DNA of 64,000 bases from Candidatus Symbiopectobacterium sp. 'North America' (GTDB lineage Bacteria; Pseudomonadota; Gammaproteobacteria; Enterobacterales; Enterobacteriaceae): assembly GCF_015762685.1 (NCBI RefSeq), contig NZ_PEHF01000066.1, positions 1-64,000 of the forward strand, written 5' to 3'. Numbering within the stretch: position 1 is the stretch's first letter; the number at the start of each line of letters is the position of its first letter. This document shows, one piece after another, positions 7,867 to 15,020 of the stretch. A model generated the notes under the pieces. The model saw nothing but the letters and a program-made list of their open reading frames with translations. It was not told the DNA's origin and ran no database searches. The position numbers and the translations under genes are program-made.

Positions 7867-8529
7867 ATGTTAAGCCCCGCCCAGCGTCACATGATGCGGG
7901 TGTCGGCTGCTGAGGTGTCGCGGCGGGAAAATGATCCGCTGCGACAGGCCAACGGGTACGAGCAAATGCTGTTCCGGCTTGCGGCTGATAAACGCACGTT
8001 AAAACAGGTGCGCTCAATGGAGCGTAAGGCCGAAATGAAACGCGGAATGGTAGATGCTTATGCGCCGTGGGTCGCGGGTGTACTTGCCAACGGGCGCGGC
8101 GCACAGGATGCGGTACTGATGACCGTCATGGTGTGGAAGCTCGACGCCGGAGACGTCCCCGGCGCGCTGGAGATTGCCCGCTATGCGCTGGCGCACAAGC
8201 TGGCGATGCCGGAGGGCTACACCCGCCCAACTCCGTACCTATTAGCCGAAGAGGTGGCCGACGCCGCGACCCGAGCCCATACCGCCGGGCAGGCGGTCAA
8301 TATTGACCTGCTGATCGACACGCTGACGCTGACCGATGCGGAAGACATGCCCGATCAGGTGCGCGCCAAACTGCACAAAATCATCGGTCTGGTGCTGCGT
8401 GACAGCGGCAAGCCCGAGCAAGCCCTGTTTCACCTGAAACGCGCCTTTCAGCTTGATAGCCGAAGCGGCGTTAAAAAAGACATAGAGCGGCTGGAAACTG
8501 TGTTGCGCAAAGCAGCGGCCAGCCGTTAA
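7867..8529 (+). CDS. M: P2 gpM-like small terminase subunit
   Basis: The intact 220-residue protein follows N with a 3-base gap. gpM is the small terminase subunit that recognises cos and stimulates the gpP endonuclease and ATPase. Family landmarks are MLSPAQRHMMRV at the start, YEQMLFRLAADKRTLKQV, and a C-terminal repeat-like helical region (GLVLRDSGKPEQALFHLKRAFQ) that resembles a tetratricopeptide hairpin, as in P2. The length is close to the 247 residues of P2 gpM. Confidence 0.92.
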   Translation: MLSPAQRHMMRVSAAEVSRRENDPLRQANGYEQMLFRLAADKRTLKQVRSMERKAEMKRGMVDAYAPWVAGVLANGRGAQDAVLMTVMVWKLDAGDVPGALEIARYALAHKLAMPEGYTRPTPYLLAEEVADAATRAHTAGQAVNIDLLIDTLTLTDAEDMPDQVRAKLHKIIGLVLRDSGKPEQALFHLKRAFQLDSRSGVKKDIERLETVLRKAAASR

Positions 8530-8620
8530 CCCAACGTGCCCCGCTCCGGGCGGCACACAGGCCGGAACGGTTTCTTGTTTTCTGTGCCTGTGCCCACCGC
8601 CCACCTATTCAGAGGTTGTC

Positions 8621-9123
8621 ATGACGACAATGATTTTCCCCGCGAAAGCGGAGCCACACCCGGATGCGGTGGTTATTCCGGTGCCAGTGGAACAGGAAGC
8701 CGTGATCAAAAATACCTTTTTTTGGCCGGATGTGGAGCCCGGAGCCCTGCGCAAATTGATGCGACTGGAAAACACCGTTACGCCGGAACACCTGCGCCAT
8801 GCGGCATTAACCGCGATTTCAGAAGTGAATGCCGAGTTGTTCGAGTACCGGAAAACGCAATGGGGGCCGGATTTACCACGCTGGCCGAGGTTCCCGCCGA
8901 ACAACTCGACGGCCAGAGCGAGAAACATCATCACTATCTGCGCGCGGTCAGCGCCATTACCACGGCGACGCTTTACGAGCGTTACCGGGGCTATGACGCC
9001 AGCGCCAAAGGTGATCGCAAAGCGGATGCGCTCGACGGCACGATTGATGAGCTGTGGCGTGATGCGCGCTGGTCAATCTGTCAGTTACAGGATAAGCCCC
9101 GCTGCATCATCAGGCATATCTGA
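8621..9123 (+). pseudogene. L: P2 gpL-like head completion protein, frameshifted at a G tract
   Basis: The first part, from ATG 8621, ends its homology at LFEYRKTQWG. The second part (GAGFTTLAEVPAEQLDG to the TGA at 9121-9123) lies in another frame. The switch falls in the G5 run at 8862-8866, and one extra G restores the reading. gpL completes the head before tail attachment. The stop overlaps the start of X. The lesion is a single-base homopolymer deletion, so sequencing error is a possible alternative. Confidence 0.9.
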
Positions 9124-9326
9124 TGAAGGTTATCGCACAGCAGGGCGACACGCTGGACGCCCTTTGCTATCGCCACTACGGGCGCACTCAGGGTGCGGTT
9201 GAAGCGGTGTTATCCGTTAACCCGGGGCTGGCCGAATACGGGGCCATTCTGCCCCACGGCACAGCCGTGACACTGCCCGATATCGCTACCGTGCCGGTGC
9301 GTGAATCCGTTCAGTTATGGGAGTGA
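9123..9326 (+). CDS. X: P2 gpX-like tail protein (LysM-type)
   Basis: The intact 67-residue protein overlaps the L stop by one base (TGATG). It has the short LysM-like pattern of P2 gpX: QGDTLDALCYRHYGRT, then VLSVNPGLAEYGAILPHGTAVTLPD, ending NLWE-like with QLWE. P2 gpX is essential for tail assembly. It is followed by the lysis genes. Confidence 0.93.
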   Translation: MKVIAQQGDTLDALCYRHYGRTQGAVEAVLSVNPGLAEYGAILPHGTAVTLPDIATVPVRESVQLWE

Positions 9327-9329
9327 ATC

Positions 9330-9623
9330 GTGAACGAACCCGATAAAAGCGTTTTGTCTTTGTTTTTGATTGGTGCGCTGATCGTCGTCGGCAAAGTGCT
9401 GGCAGGCGGCGAGCCCGTCACGCTACACCTGTTTATTGGCCGTACCTTGTTAGGCGGCTTTGTCTCGATGGTGGCGGGGGTGGCACTGGTGCAGTTTCCT
9501 AACCTGTCGCCCGTCGCCATTAATGGTATCGGTGCTGCGCTCGGCATTGCGGGCTATCAGGCTATTGAGTTGCTGATTAAAAACCTGTTGGATAAGCGGA
9601 GGAAAGAGCATGGCGAACAGTAA
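9330..9623 (+). CDS. Y: P2 gpY-like holin
   Basis: The 97-residue protein starts at GTG 9330. Three hydrophobic segments (about residues 8-24, 33-52 and 62-82) fit a class I holin, which forms membrane lesions that release the endolysin. SVLSLFLIGALIVVGKVLAGGEP matches P2 gpY closely. The 3' end overlaps the start of K by 14 bases. It is intact. Confidence 0.93.
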   Translation: MNEPDKSVLSLFLIGALIVVGKVLAGGEPVTLHLFIGRTLLGGFVSMVAGVALVQFPNLSPVAINGIGAALGIAGYQAIELLIKNLLDKRRKEHGEQ

Positions 9624-10097
9624 AAATCTGACCGCCTTTCTGGACATGCTGGTTTTTCAGAGGGAACGGCGACGCACCCGCTGACGCGCAATAGAGGCTA
9701 TGACGTGATTGTCACCGGGCTGGATGGAAAGCCGAAGATTTTCACCGACTACCGCGATCACCCGTTTGCGGTGGGTCGTCCGGCCAAGGTGTTTAACCGT
9801 CAGGGCGAAAAGTCCACCGCGTCCGGGCGCTATCAGCAGCTCTATCGGTTCTGGCCGCACTATCAGAAACAGATGGCACTGCCAGATTTTAGCCCCACGT
9901 CACAGGACAAACTGGCAGCGCAACTGATTAGCGAGCACCGGGCACTGGCGGACATTGAGCGCGGCGATATCGAACGGGCAATATCGAAATGCCGCACTAT
10001 CTGGGCCTCGCTGCCGGGAGCGGGTTACGGTCAGCGTGAGCACCGTCTTGATACGCTGATTCAGGTGTACCAGCAGGCAGGGGGAACGCTGGCATGA
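9610..10097 (+). pseudogene. K: P2 gpK-like endolysin, frameshifted at a T tract
   Basis: Starting at ATG 9610 (MANSKNLTAFLDML), the frame leaves the family at the T5 run 9653-9657. One more T restores FSEGTATHPLTRNRGYDVIVTGLDGK and the rest up to the TGA at 10095-10097. The lesion falls right at the SEGT segment, which carries the catalytic glutamate of this lysozyme-like muramidase. A possible alternative product from a downstream GTG at 9705 would lack that residue. The stop overlaps lysB. Confidence 0.9.
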
Positions 10098-10543
10098 TGA
10101 GTAAACCCATGATGCAGTTTCTCGCCATCATGGCCGTATGGCTATTGTCAGTGCTGATTATTACTAAATGGCAACTGTCCCGCGCAGAGAACACGCTAAG
10201 CCAGCAAGGGATCGCCCTGAGTCAGCAAAAAAACACACTGCTGGCGCAGTCCGCTGCCTTTGGTCGGTTGCAGGACAACGCCCGGAGCAATGAACAGACG
10301 CAGGCTGAACTGCGCATCAAACTTTCAAAGGCCGGGCAACTGGTCGCTTCCCGCGATAACACCATCACGAGGCTACTCAATGAAAATGCCGATCTGCGTC
10401 GTTGGTATGGCACTGCTTTGCCTGACGATATTAAGCGACTGCACCGCCGCCCCGCCTTTGAGGGCCCCGACGCTTATTTACGTTGGCTGTCCGAAAGTAA
10501 CCAGTTGCCCGATACCGGGCAGCAGCCCGCAAACCAACGGTGA
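10094..10543 (+). CDS. lysB: P2 LysB-like inner-membrane spanin
   Basis: The 149-residue protein has one N-terminal transmembrane helix (about residues 7-25, FLAIMAVWLLSVLIITKW). A long polar coiled region with repeated QQ and N/L heptads follows. This is the i-spanin layout: it spans the periplasm and joins the outer-membrane lipoprotein LysC to fuse the membranes at lysis. The C-terminus (RLHRRPAFEGPDAYLRWLSES) matches P2 LysB. lysC is embedded out of frame in its 3' half. Confidence 0.9.
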   Translation: MMSKPMMQFLAIMAVWLLSVLIITKWQLSRAENTLSQQGIALSQQKNTLLAQSAAFGRLQDNARSNEQTQAELRIKLSKAGQLVASRDNTITRLLNENADLRRWYGTALPDDIKRLHRRPAFEGPDAYLRWLSESNQLPDTGQQPANQR

Positions 10544-10670
10544 TTTAAGCGCCGATAATCGTCAACTGGAAGGTGCACTGGTGAGCTGTGCGCTACAGGT
10601 TGAAACCATCAAACACTGTCAGGAGAAACACGATGCTGAAACCCAGCAGCCTGCGCCGCGCTCTGAGTGA
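10380..10670 (+). CDS. lysC: P2 LysC-like outer-membrane spanin lipoprotein, embedded in lysB
   Basis: The 96-residue frame starts at ATG 10380 (alternative ATG 10386) inside lysB in another frame, the usual embedded o-spanin arrangement. A signal sequence (VVGMALLCLTIL) ends at a lipobox-like LSDC. Mature features shared with P2 LysC are APPLRAPT and the CPKVTSCPIPGS cysteine pair, then NGDLSADNRQLEGALVSCA. The residue before the lipid-attachment cysteine is aspartate where glycine or alanine is normal, which may impair processing by signal peptidase II. The frame overlaps the start of R. Confidence 0.8.
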   Translation: MKMPICVVGMALLCLTILSDCTAAPPLRAPTLIYVGCPKVTSCPIPGSSPQTNGDLSADNRQLEGALVSCALQVETIKHCQEKHDAETQQPAPRSE

Positions 10671-11088
10671 TGCCGTGCCGGTACTGAAAAACAACCCCGA
10701 CATGCTGCATATCTTTATCGACAGCGGCGCGGTGGCGTCAACCCTTGCCCTGTCGCTGTCATTTGAAAACCAGTACACGCTAAATCTGGTTATCACGAAT
10801 TTTACCGATGATATCGACTGGTTACTGGTGCCGATCAACGCATGGTTGCGGGAGAATCAGCCGGATATTGCCAATGACCCTAAAGGTTTTACCTATCTTG
10901 CTGATATTAATGATAACGGTAGCTGTGATATCAGTATCAGCCTGAAACTGACCGAACGAGTGATCGTTAAAGAAGTTGATAGGGCATTGCATGTGACCCA
11001 TGCACCAGAGCCACCCTTGCCGATCCCTGTCGAGCGCCCGGTGTCACTGTATATCAATGACCAGTTAGTGAGCACATGGCATGAATGA
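10633..11088 (+). CDS. R: P2 gpR-like tail completion protein
   Basis: The 151-residue protein starts at ATG 10633 behind AGGAGA (10621-10626). P2 gpR and gpS finish the tail so it can join the head. Landmarks are MLKPSSLRRALSDAVP at the start and DWLLVPINAWLRENQPD in the middle. The last codons overlap S by 8 bases (ATGAATGA), implying coupled translation. It is intact. Confidence 0.9.
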   Translation: MLKPSSLRRALSDAVPVLKNNPDMLHIFIDSGAVASTLALSLSFENQYTLNLVITNFTDDIDWLLVPINAWLRENQPDIANDPKGFTYLADINDNGSCDISISLKLTERVIVKEVDRALHVTHAPEPPLPIPVERPVSLYINDQLVSTWHE

Positions 11089-11710
11089 GCTGAAACCGTT
11101 TGACGATGAACTGGCGGGATTGCTGGCTAAAATGTCTCCCGCCAGTCGCAAGGCGTTAGCAAGAGATATTGCTAACGATTTACGAAAAACCAACCAAGCC
11201 CGTATCCGTAAGCAAAAAAGCCCAGACGGTATGGCATTTACCCAGCGTAAGGCGCAGGTCATCACCGTTCAGCGGGGAATGAAAATCCTGTGGAATGATG
11301 AAGTGCGCAGCCTGAAAAACTGGCGTAAACGTAAAGCCCGATTCGGAACATTATTTACCGGATATGATACAGACAGAAAAGCCATCCGCTCATTTTACAT
11401 CAGTGATATTCAGCGCTTTATTGAGGTGAAAAAAGAGCGGGTAAATACCCGTTCAGGTAAGGCAAAAGCCCTGATATTTCAGCAGCTTGTGAAGAATAAA
11501 TACATGCTGGCAGTAGCATCGCCCAACGATGCAACGATAACATTTGCTAATAAAGCGCGACGGGTTGCCGAGATCCATCATTACGGACAAACAGATAAAC
11601 AGCGCGGACATAATAAAGAAATTCAGTATCCTGAGCGTCAGCTTTTGGGTATAACGCGCTCAGATAAAGAACGGGTAAGTGATTTAGTGATTCAGCACCT
11701 GAGTAAATAA
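11081..11710 (+). CDS. S: P2 gpS-like tail completion protein, long form
   Basis: The 209-residue protein starts NELKPFDDELAGLLAKMSP and ends RQLLGITRSDKERVSDLVIQHLSK, both like P2 gpS. At about 60 residues longer than the 150-residue P2 protein, it carries an insertion in the middle (about residues 70-140, with a basic RKRKARFG stretch). The longer form is known in other Mu/P2-type phage virion morphogenesis proteins. It is intact and is the last plus-strand gene before the antisense higBA pair. Confidence 0.85.
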   Translation: MNELKPFDDELAGLLAKMSPASRKALARDIANDLRKTNQARIRKQKSPDGMAFTQRKAQVITVQRGMKILWNDEVRSLKNWRKRKARFGTLFTGYDTDRKAIRSFYISDIQRFIEVKKERVNTRSGKAKALIFQQLVKNKYMLAVASPNDATITFANKARRVAEIHHYGQTDKQRGHNKEIQYPERQLLGITRSDKERVSDLVIQHLSK

Positions 11711-11744
11711 ATAATGCCCCGTAGATTGGGGGCATACTTATGTT

Positions 11745-12044
11745 TTAGATATGGAATACCCGCCCGCCGCCGTCCGGTAGTTCAACCGTCAGGCTCAACT
11801 TGCCACCCATCGCTTCAATGTAGCGTTTCAACGTTGCCAGTTTGACATCGTTACCGCGCTGTTCTATCTGAGTGATCGCGGGCTGTTTAATCCCCATCGC
11901 GTCGGCAACGGTTTTTTGTGAAAGCTGGAGTTCTTCCCTCAACATCTGTAGGCCAGTTTCCAGAATCATTTCATCGGCCATTTCTTTAATGCGGGCCTGA
12001 CTTGCTGGTGATTGCGCCGCAATAAATTCTTTAAGCGTTTTCAT
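11745..12044 (-). CDS. higA: HigA-type antitoxin (XRE family helix-turn-helix)
   Basis: The 99-residue protein starts at ATG 12044, overlapping the higB stop by one base. Residues about 35-75 form a Cro/C1-type helix-turn-helix (REELQLSQKTVADAMGIKQPAITQIEQRGNDVKLATLKRYIEAMG). The C-terminus is the short tail typical of HigA proteins encoded after a RelE-like toxin. It should bind and neutralise HigB and repress the operon at the paired palindromes upstream of higB. It is transcribed against the phage late operon. Confidence 0.88.
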   Translation of the reverse strand: MKTLKEFIAAQSPASQARIKEMADEMILETGLQMLREELQLSQKTVADAMGIKQPAITQIEQRGNDVKLATLKRYIEAMGGKLSLTVELPDGGGRVFHI

Positions 12045-12388
12045 TAGTGATTCCTTTTTGCCAGATTCTCGGTAAATTCATCATCCGCGATACGGATCAT
12101 GGTGTCGTAAAACCGCTTATCATTGCTTTTGTCCCAGGCGCACAACACGATAGCCTGACGCTCGGGATCGAAGGCAAAGAAAGCACGAATAGGGTGCCCG
12201 GCATGTTGCACGCGTAACTCTTTCATATTGCGATAACGTGAGCCTTTCACGCTGTCAGCATAGGGGCGGGGAAGCTGTGGGCCATAAAATTCAAGGCGCA
12301 TCAGGTCAGCCGCCATTTTTTCCTGTAGAGAACATTCCTGTTCTTCTAACCATGCGGTAAATCGTTCCGTCAAAACTACCGTCCACAT
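12044..12388 (-). CDS. higB: HigB-type toxin (RelE-like mRNA interferase)
   Basis: The 114-residue protein starts at ATG 12388 behind GGAG at 8 bases; a GTG 9 bases further upstream is possible. The sequence (WTVVLTERFTAWLEEQ, PRPYADSVKGSRYRNMKELRVQ, IRAFFAFDPERQAIVLCAWDKSN, KRFYDTMIRIADDEF) matches the phage-derived RelE-like/HigB toxins that cleave mRNA on the ribosome. Toxin-first order is typical of higBA. Both genes are open although the surrounding phage genes decay, which suggests selection or recent arrival. Confidence 0.88.
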   Translation of the reverse strand: MWTVVLTERFTAWLEEQECSLQEKMAADLMRLEFYGPQLPRPYADSVKGSRYRNMKELRVQHAGHPIRAFFAFDPERQAIVLCAWDKSNDKRFYDTMIRIADDEFTENLAKRNH

Positions 12389-12403
12389 TCTTACCACTCC
12401 GTA

Positions 12404-12447
12404 ATAAGCTATGGCTTATATAATATAAGCTGCGGCTTATTTGTCAA
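12404..12447 (-). promoter_or_regulatory. higBA promoter with two 16-bp palindromic operators
   Basis: On the minus strand TTGACA (12442-12447) and TATTAT (12420-12425) are spaced by 16 bp. Two copies of the palindrome ATAAGC-N4-GCTTAT lie at 12425-12440, filling the spacer, and at 12404-12419, just after the -10. They differ only in the four central bases and are centred 21 bp apart, two helical turns. Binding of HigA here would block RNA polymerase. Confidence 0.8.
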
Positions 12448-12462
12448 TATGCAGGTTGCTTG

Positions 12463-12482
12463 TTGTCTGGCAGACCAGCAAG
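12463..12482 (+). promoter_or_regulatory. Possible Ogr-binding site of the V late promoter
   Basis: TTGT, 11 bases, then GCA, like the site before O. P2 has a late promoter before V. At 57 bases from the V start codon the spacing is short for an Ogr site centred at -55, so either the leader is very short or translation starts further in. Confidence 0.3.
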
Positions 12483-12528
12483 CCGCATTACATTGCCGCG
12501 ATTTGTCCCCGGCGGCATCCTTTCCCCT

Positions 12529-13159
12529 ATGAAAACACAAGCCACCCTTAGCGAAATTGCGCAATCTGATTCGTGTTGGCGTCGTGACGCACGTTAACAC
12601 CAAAGACGCCCTTTCCCGGGTGCAAACCGGAAACATGACAACCGACTGGTTGAACTGGCTGACTCGCCGCGCCGGGCGTTCACGTGACTGGTGGGCACCG
12701 TCTATCGGTGAGCAGGTGTTAATCCTGTCTATCGGCGGCGAACTGGATACCGCCTTTGTGCTGCCCAGCATCTATTCCGATGACAACCCCGCGCCGTCGG
12801 CCTCTGCCGATGCGCTGCATATCAGTTTTCCCGACGGTGCAGTGATCGAGTACGAAACTGAAAACGGTGCGCTTACCGTCAGCGGCATCAAAACCGCCGA
12901 CGTCACCGCCTACGAATCCATTACCGCGACTGTGCGGTTGGTACTGGTCAAAGCCGATATCCGCATCACGCTGGATACGCCGGAAGTGGTCTGTACCAAC
13001 AAGCTGACGACGGGCACGCTGGAAGTGCAAAAAGGCGGGACGATGCACGGCACCATTGAGCATAGCGGCGGCGCGTTCACCTCCAACGGTGTGCAAATTG
13101 ATGATCACGATCACGGTGCAGTACTGCGTGGCGGAAGCTGGACGGAGGGGACACGATGA
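12529..13159 (+). pseudogene. V: P2 gpV-like baseplate spike, frameshift near the start
   Basis: gpV is the trimeric membrane-piercing spike under the baseplate. From ATG 12529 (MKTQATLSEIA) the frame leaves the family at about 12558. The rest (RNLIRVGVVTHVN onward, 200 codons) is open in another frame to the TGA at 13157-13159. A TTG at 12557 could start a shortened product. The C-terminal beta-helix region with VSGIKTADVTA, LDTPEVVCTN and LEVQKGGTMHGTIEH, then the metal-site-like DDHDHG, is preserved. The stop overlaps W (ATGA). Confidence 0.85.
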
Positions 13160-13497
13160 GCAGTTACATCGGCATGGACCGTAACAGCGGCCAGACTCTC
13201 GGCGACCTTGAGCACATTCGCCAAAGCGTGCGCGACATTCTGATCACGCCGATAGGCTCGCGTGTGATTCGCCGTGATTACGGTTCTCTGCTGTCTGCCG
13301 TTATCGACCAGCCGCAAAGCCCTGCGGTGAAATTGCAGGTGATGGCCGCGTGTTACATGGCGCTGCTGCGCTGGGAACCACGTATCACGCTGACGGGCAT
13401 CACGCTTGAATCGACCTATGACGGCAAGCTGGCCGTCGATATTGCGGGCGCGCTGACCGATGGCCCCGCCTTTTCTCTTTCTGTTCCTGTGAGCTGA
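13156..13497 (+). CDS. W: P2 gpW-like baseplate wedge protein
   Basis: The intact 113-residue protein starts at ATG 13156. It belongs to the gp25-like baseplate family, with the typical GQTLGDLEHIRQSVRDILITPIGSRVIRRDYGS signature containing the conserved ETR/GSR region. P2 gpW has 115 residues. It joins J and I in the baseplate. Confidence 0.93.
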   Translation: MSSYIGMDRNSGQTLGDLEHIRQSVRDILITPIGSRVIRRDYGSLLSAVIDQPQSPAVKLQVMAACYMALLRWEPRITLTGITLESTYDGKLAVDIAGALTDGPAFSLSVPVS

Positions 13498-13501
13498 CAC
13501 G

Positions 13502-14416
13502 ATGGCAACGATTGATTTAAGCCAGCTTCCCGCCCCTGCCGTGGTGGAAGAACTGGACTACGAGACGATTTACAACGAGCGCAAAGCGGTGCTGCTGTCG
13601 CTCTACCCGGAAGACCAGCGCGCCGCGGTGGCCCACACCCTGATGCTGGAGTTGGAGCCGCTGGTCAAACTGCTACAGGAAAGCACCTATCGTGAGCTGT
13701 TGTGGTATCAGCGCGTCAATGAAGCGGCACGCGCCGGAATGGTGGCCTTTGCGCTAGGGAGTGACCTCGACCAGCTCGGTGCTAATTTTAATGTTACCCG
13801 TCTGGTCATTACCCCGGCTGATGACTCGACCTTGCCGCCGACGCCTGCCCTGCTGGAATCCGACAGCGATTTTCGTCTGCGCATCCAGCAGGCGTTTGAG
13901 GGATTGAGTGTTGCCGGGTCGGTCGGTGCCTACCAGTATCACGGACGCAGCGCCGACGGGCGCGTCGCGGATGTGTCGGTGGTAAGCCCCAGCCCGGCCA
14001 GAGTCACGGTGTCGGTACTGTCACGCGAGGGGGACGGCAGCGTCAGTGCCGAACTGGTCGCCATCGTCGCCGCTGCACTGAACGATGAAGACGTGCGCCC
14101 GGTGGCTGATCGGGTGACGGTGCAGTCTGCCAACATTGTGGAGTATAAGATTGACGCCACGCTGTATCTGTATCTGTATCCGGGCCCGGAAGCGGAACCT
14201 GTACGCGCTGCCGCCGAGCAGAAGCTGAAAAACTATATCAGCGCGCAGCACTGATTGGGGCGGGATATTCGTCGCTCAGCCATTTACGCTGCACTGCACG
14301 TCGAGGGCGTGCAACGGGTTGAGCTGACGAAACCCGCCGCCGATATCGTGCTGAATGAGGCACAGGCGTCTTACTGTTCCCGCTATCAGTTGGGTGTGGG
14401 CGGTGCCGATGAGTGA
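13502..14416 (+). pseudogene. J: P2 gpJ-like baseplate protein with an opal stop
   Basis: The frame from ATG 13502 encodes a P2 gpJ homologue of 304 codons (LSQLPAPAVVEELDYETI at the start, LGVGGADE at the end). A TGA at 14252-14254 interrupts it after NYISAQH. The same frame continues with LGRDIRRSAIYAALHVEGVQRVEL, exactly as in P2 where arginine is expected (CGA to TGA). The stop removes about 53 residues of the C-terminus. The last codons overlap the start of I by 8 bases. Confidence 0.92.
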
Positions 14417-15020
14417 TAACCGTCTGTTGCCTGTTGGCTCGTCCGTGCTTGAGGTTGCCGCCGCCACCGCCTGCGCCGAAATTACCCGCGTACCGGTTCC
14501 CCTGCGTCAGTTGTGGAGCCCGGATACCTGCCCGGTTCACCTGTTGCCCTATCTGGCGTGGGCGTTTTCCGTTGACCGCTGGGATGAAGCATGGCCGGAG
14601 AGCGTGAAACGGCAGGTTATTCGTGATGCGTTCTTTATCCATCGCCACAAAGGCACCATTGGCGCGCTGCGTCTTGTGGTAGAGCCGTTTGGCTATCTGA
14701 TTCGCATTATTGAATGGTGGCAGAGCGGCGGCGTGCCCGGCACGTTTCGGCTTGATATCGGTGTGCAGTACAGCGGCATTACCGAGGAAACCTTTTACGA
14801 GCTTGAAAGGCTGATTGCTGACGCGAAACCTGCAAGCCGTCACCTGCTGGGCCTCAATATCACGTTGGACACACAAGGCGCGGCGTATGTGTCCGCTACT
14901 GTCTACGGTGGCGATGACCTGACGGTGTACCCCTATTTTCCCGAAACCCTCACCTTGTCCGGTCAGGATGTTATCGGGGACAGTATTCATTTAATTGACA
15001 ACATGAGTGTAACCGCATGA
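14409..15020 (+). CDS. I: P2 gpI-like baseplate / tail protein
   Basis: The intact 203-residue protein starts at ATG 14409 (MSDNRLLPVGSS). P2 gpI landmarks are LWSPDTCPVHLLPYLAWAFSVDRWDE, RHKGTIGALRLVVEPFGYL and LIADAKPASRHL. About 25 residues extend beyond the 176-residue P2 protein at the C-terminus. The stop overlaps the H start codon (ATGA). Confidence 0.93.
   Translation: MSDNRLLPVGSSVLEVAAATACAEITRVPVPLRQLWSPDTCPVHLLPYLAWAFSVDRWDEAWPESVKRQVIRDAFFIHRHKGTIGALRLVVEPFGYLIRIIEWWQSGGVPGTFRLDIGVQYSGITEETFYELERLIADAKPASRHLLGLNITLDTQGAAYVSATVYGGDDLTVYPYFPETLTLSGQDVIGDSIHLIDNMSVTA

Noticed and set aside
8862..8866. Programmed frameshift in gene L
   Set aside because: gpL is made without recoding in P2, and a lost G in a G tract beside many other lesions is simpler.
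12719..13114. 131-codon minus-strand frame opposite V
   Set aside because: Shadow frame; V homology on the plus strand is clear.
14238..14990. 250-codon minus-strand frame opposite J and I
   Set aside because: Antisense shadow of codon-biased phage genes; composition is typical of a reversed coding strand.
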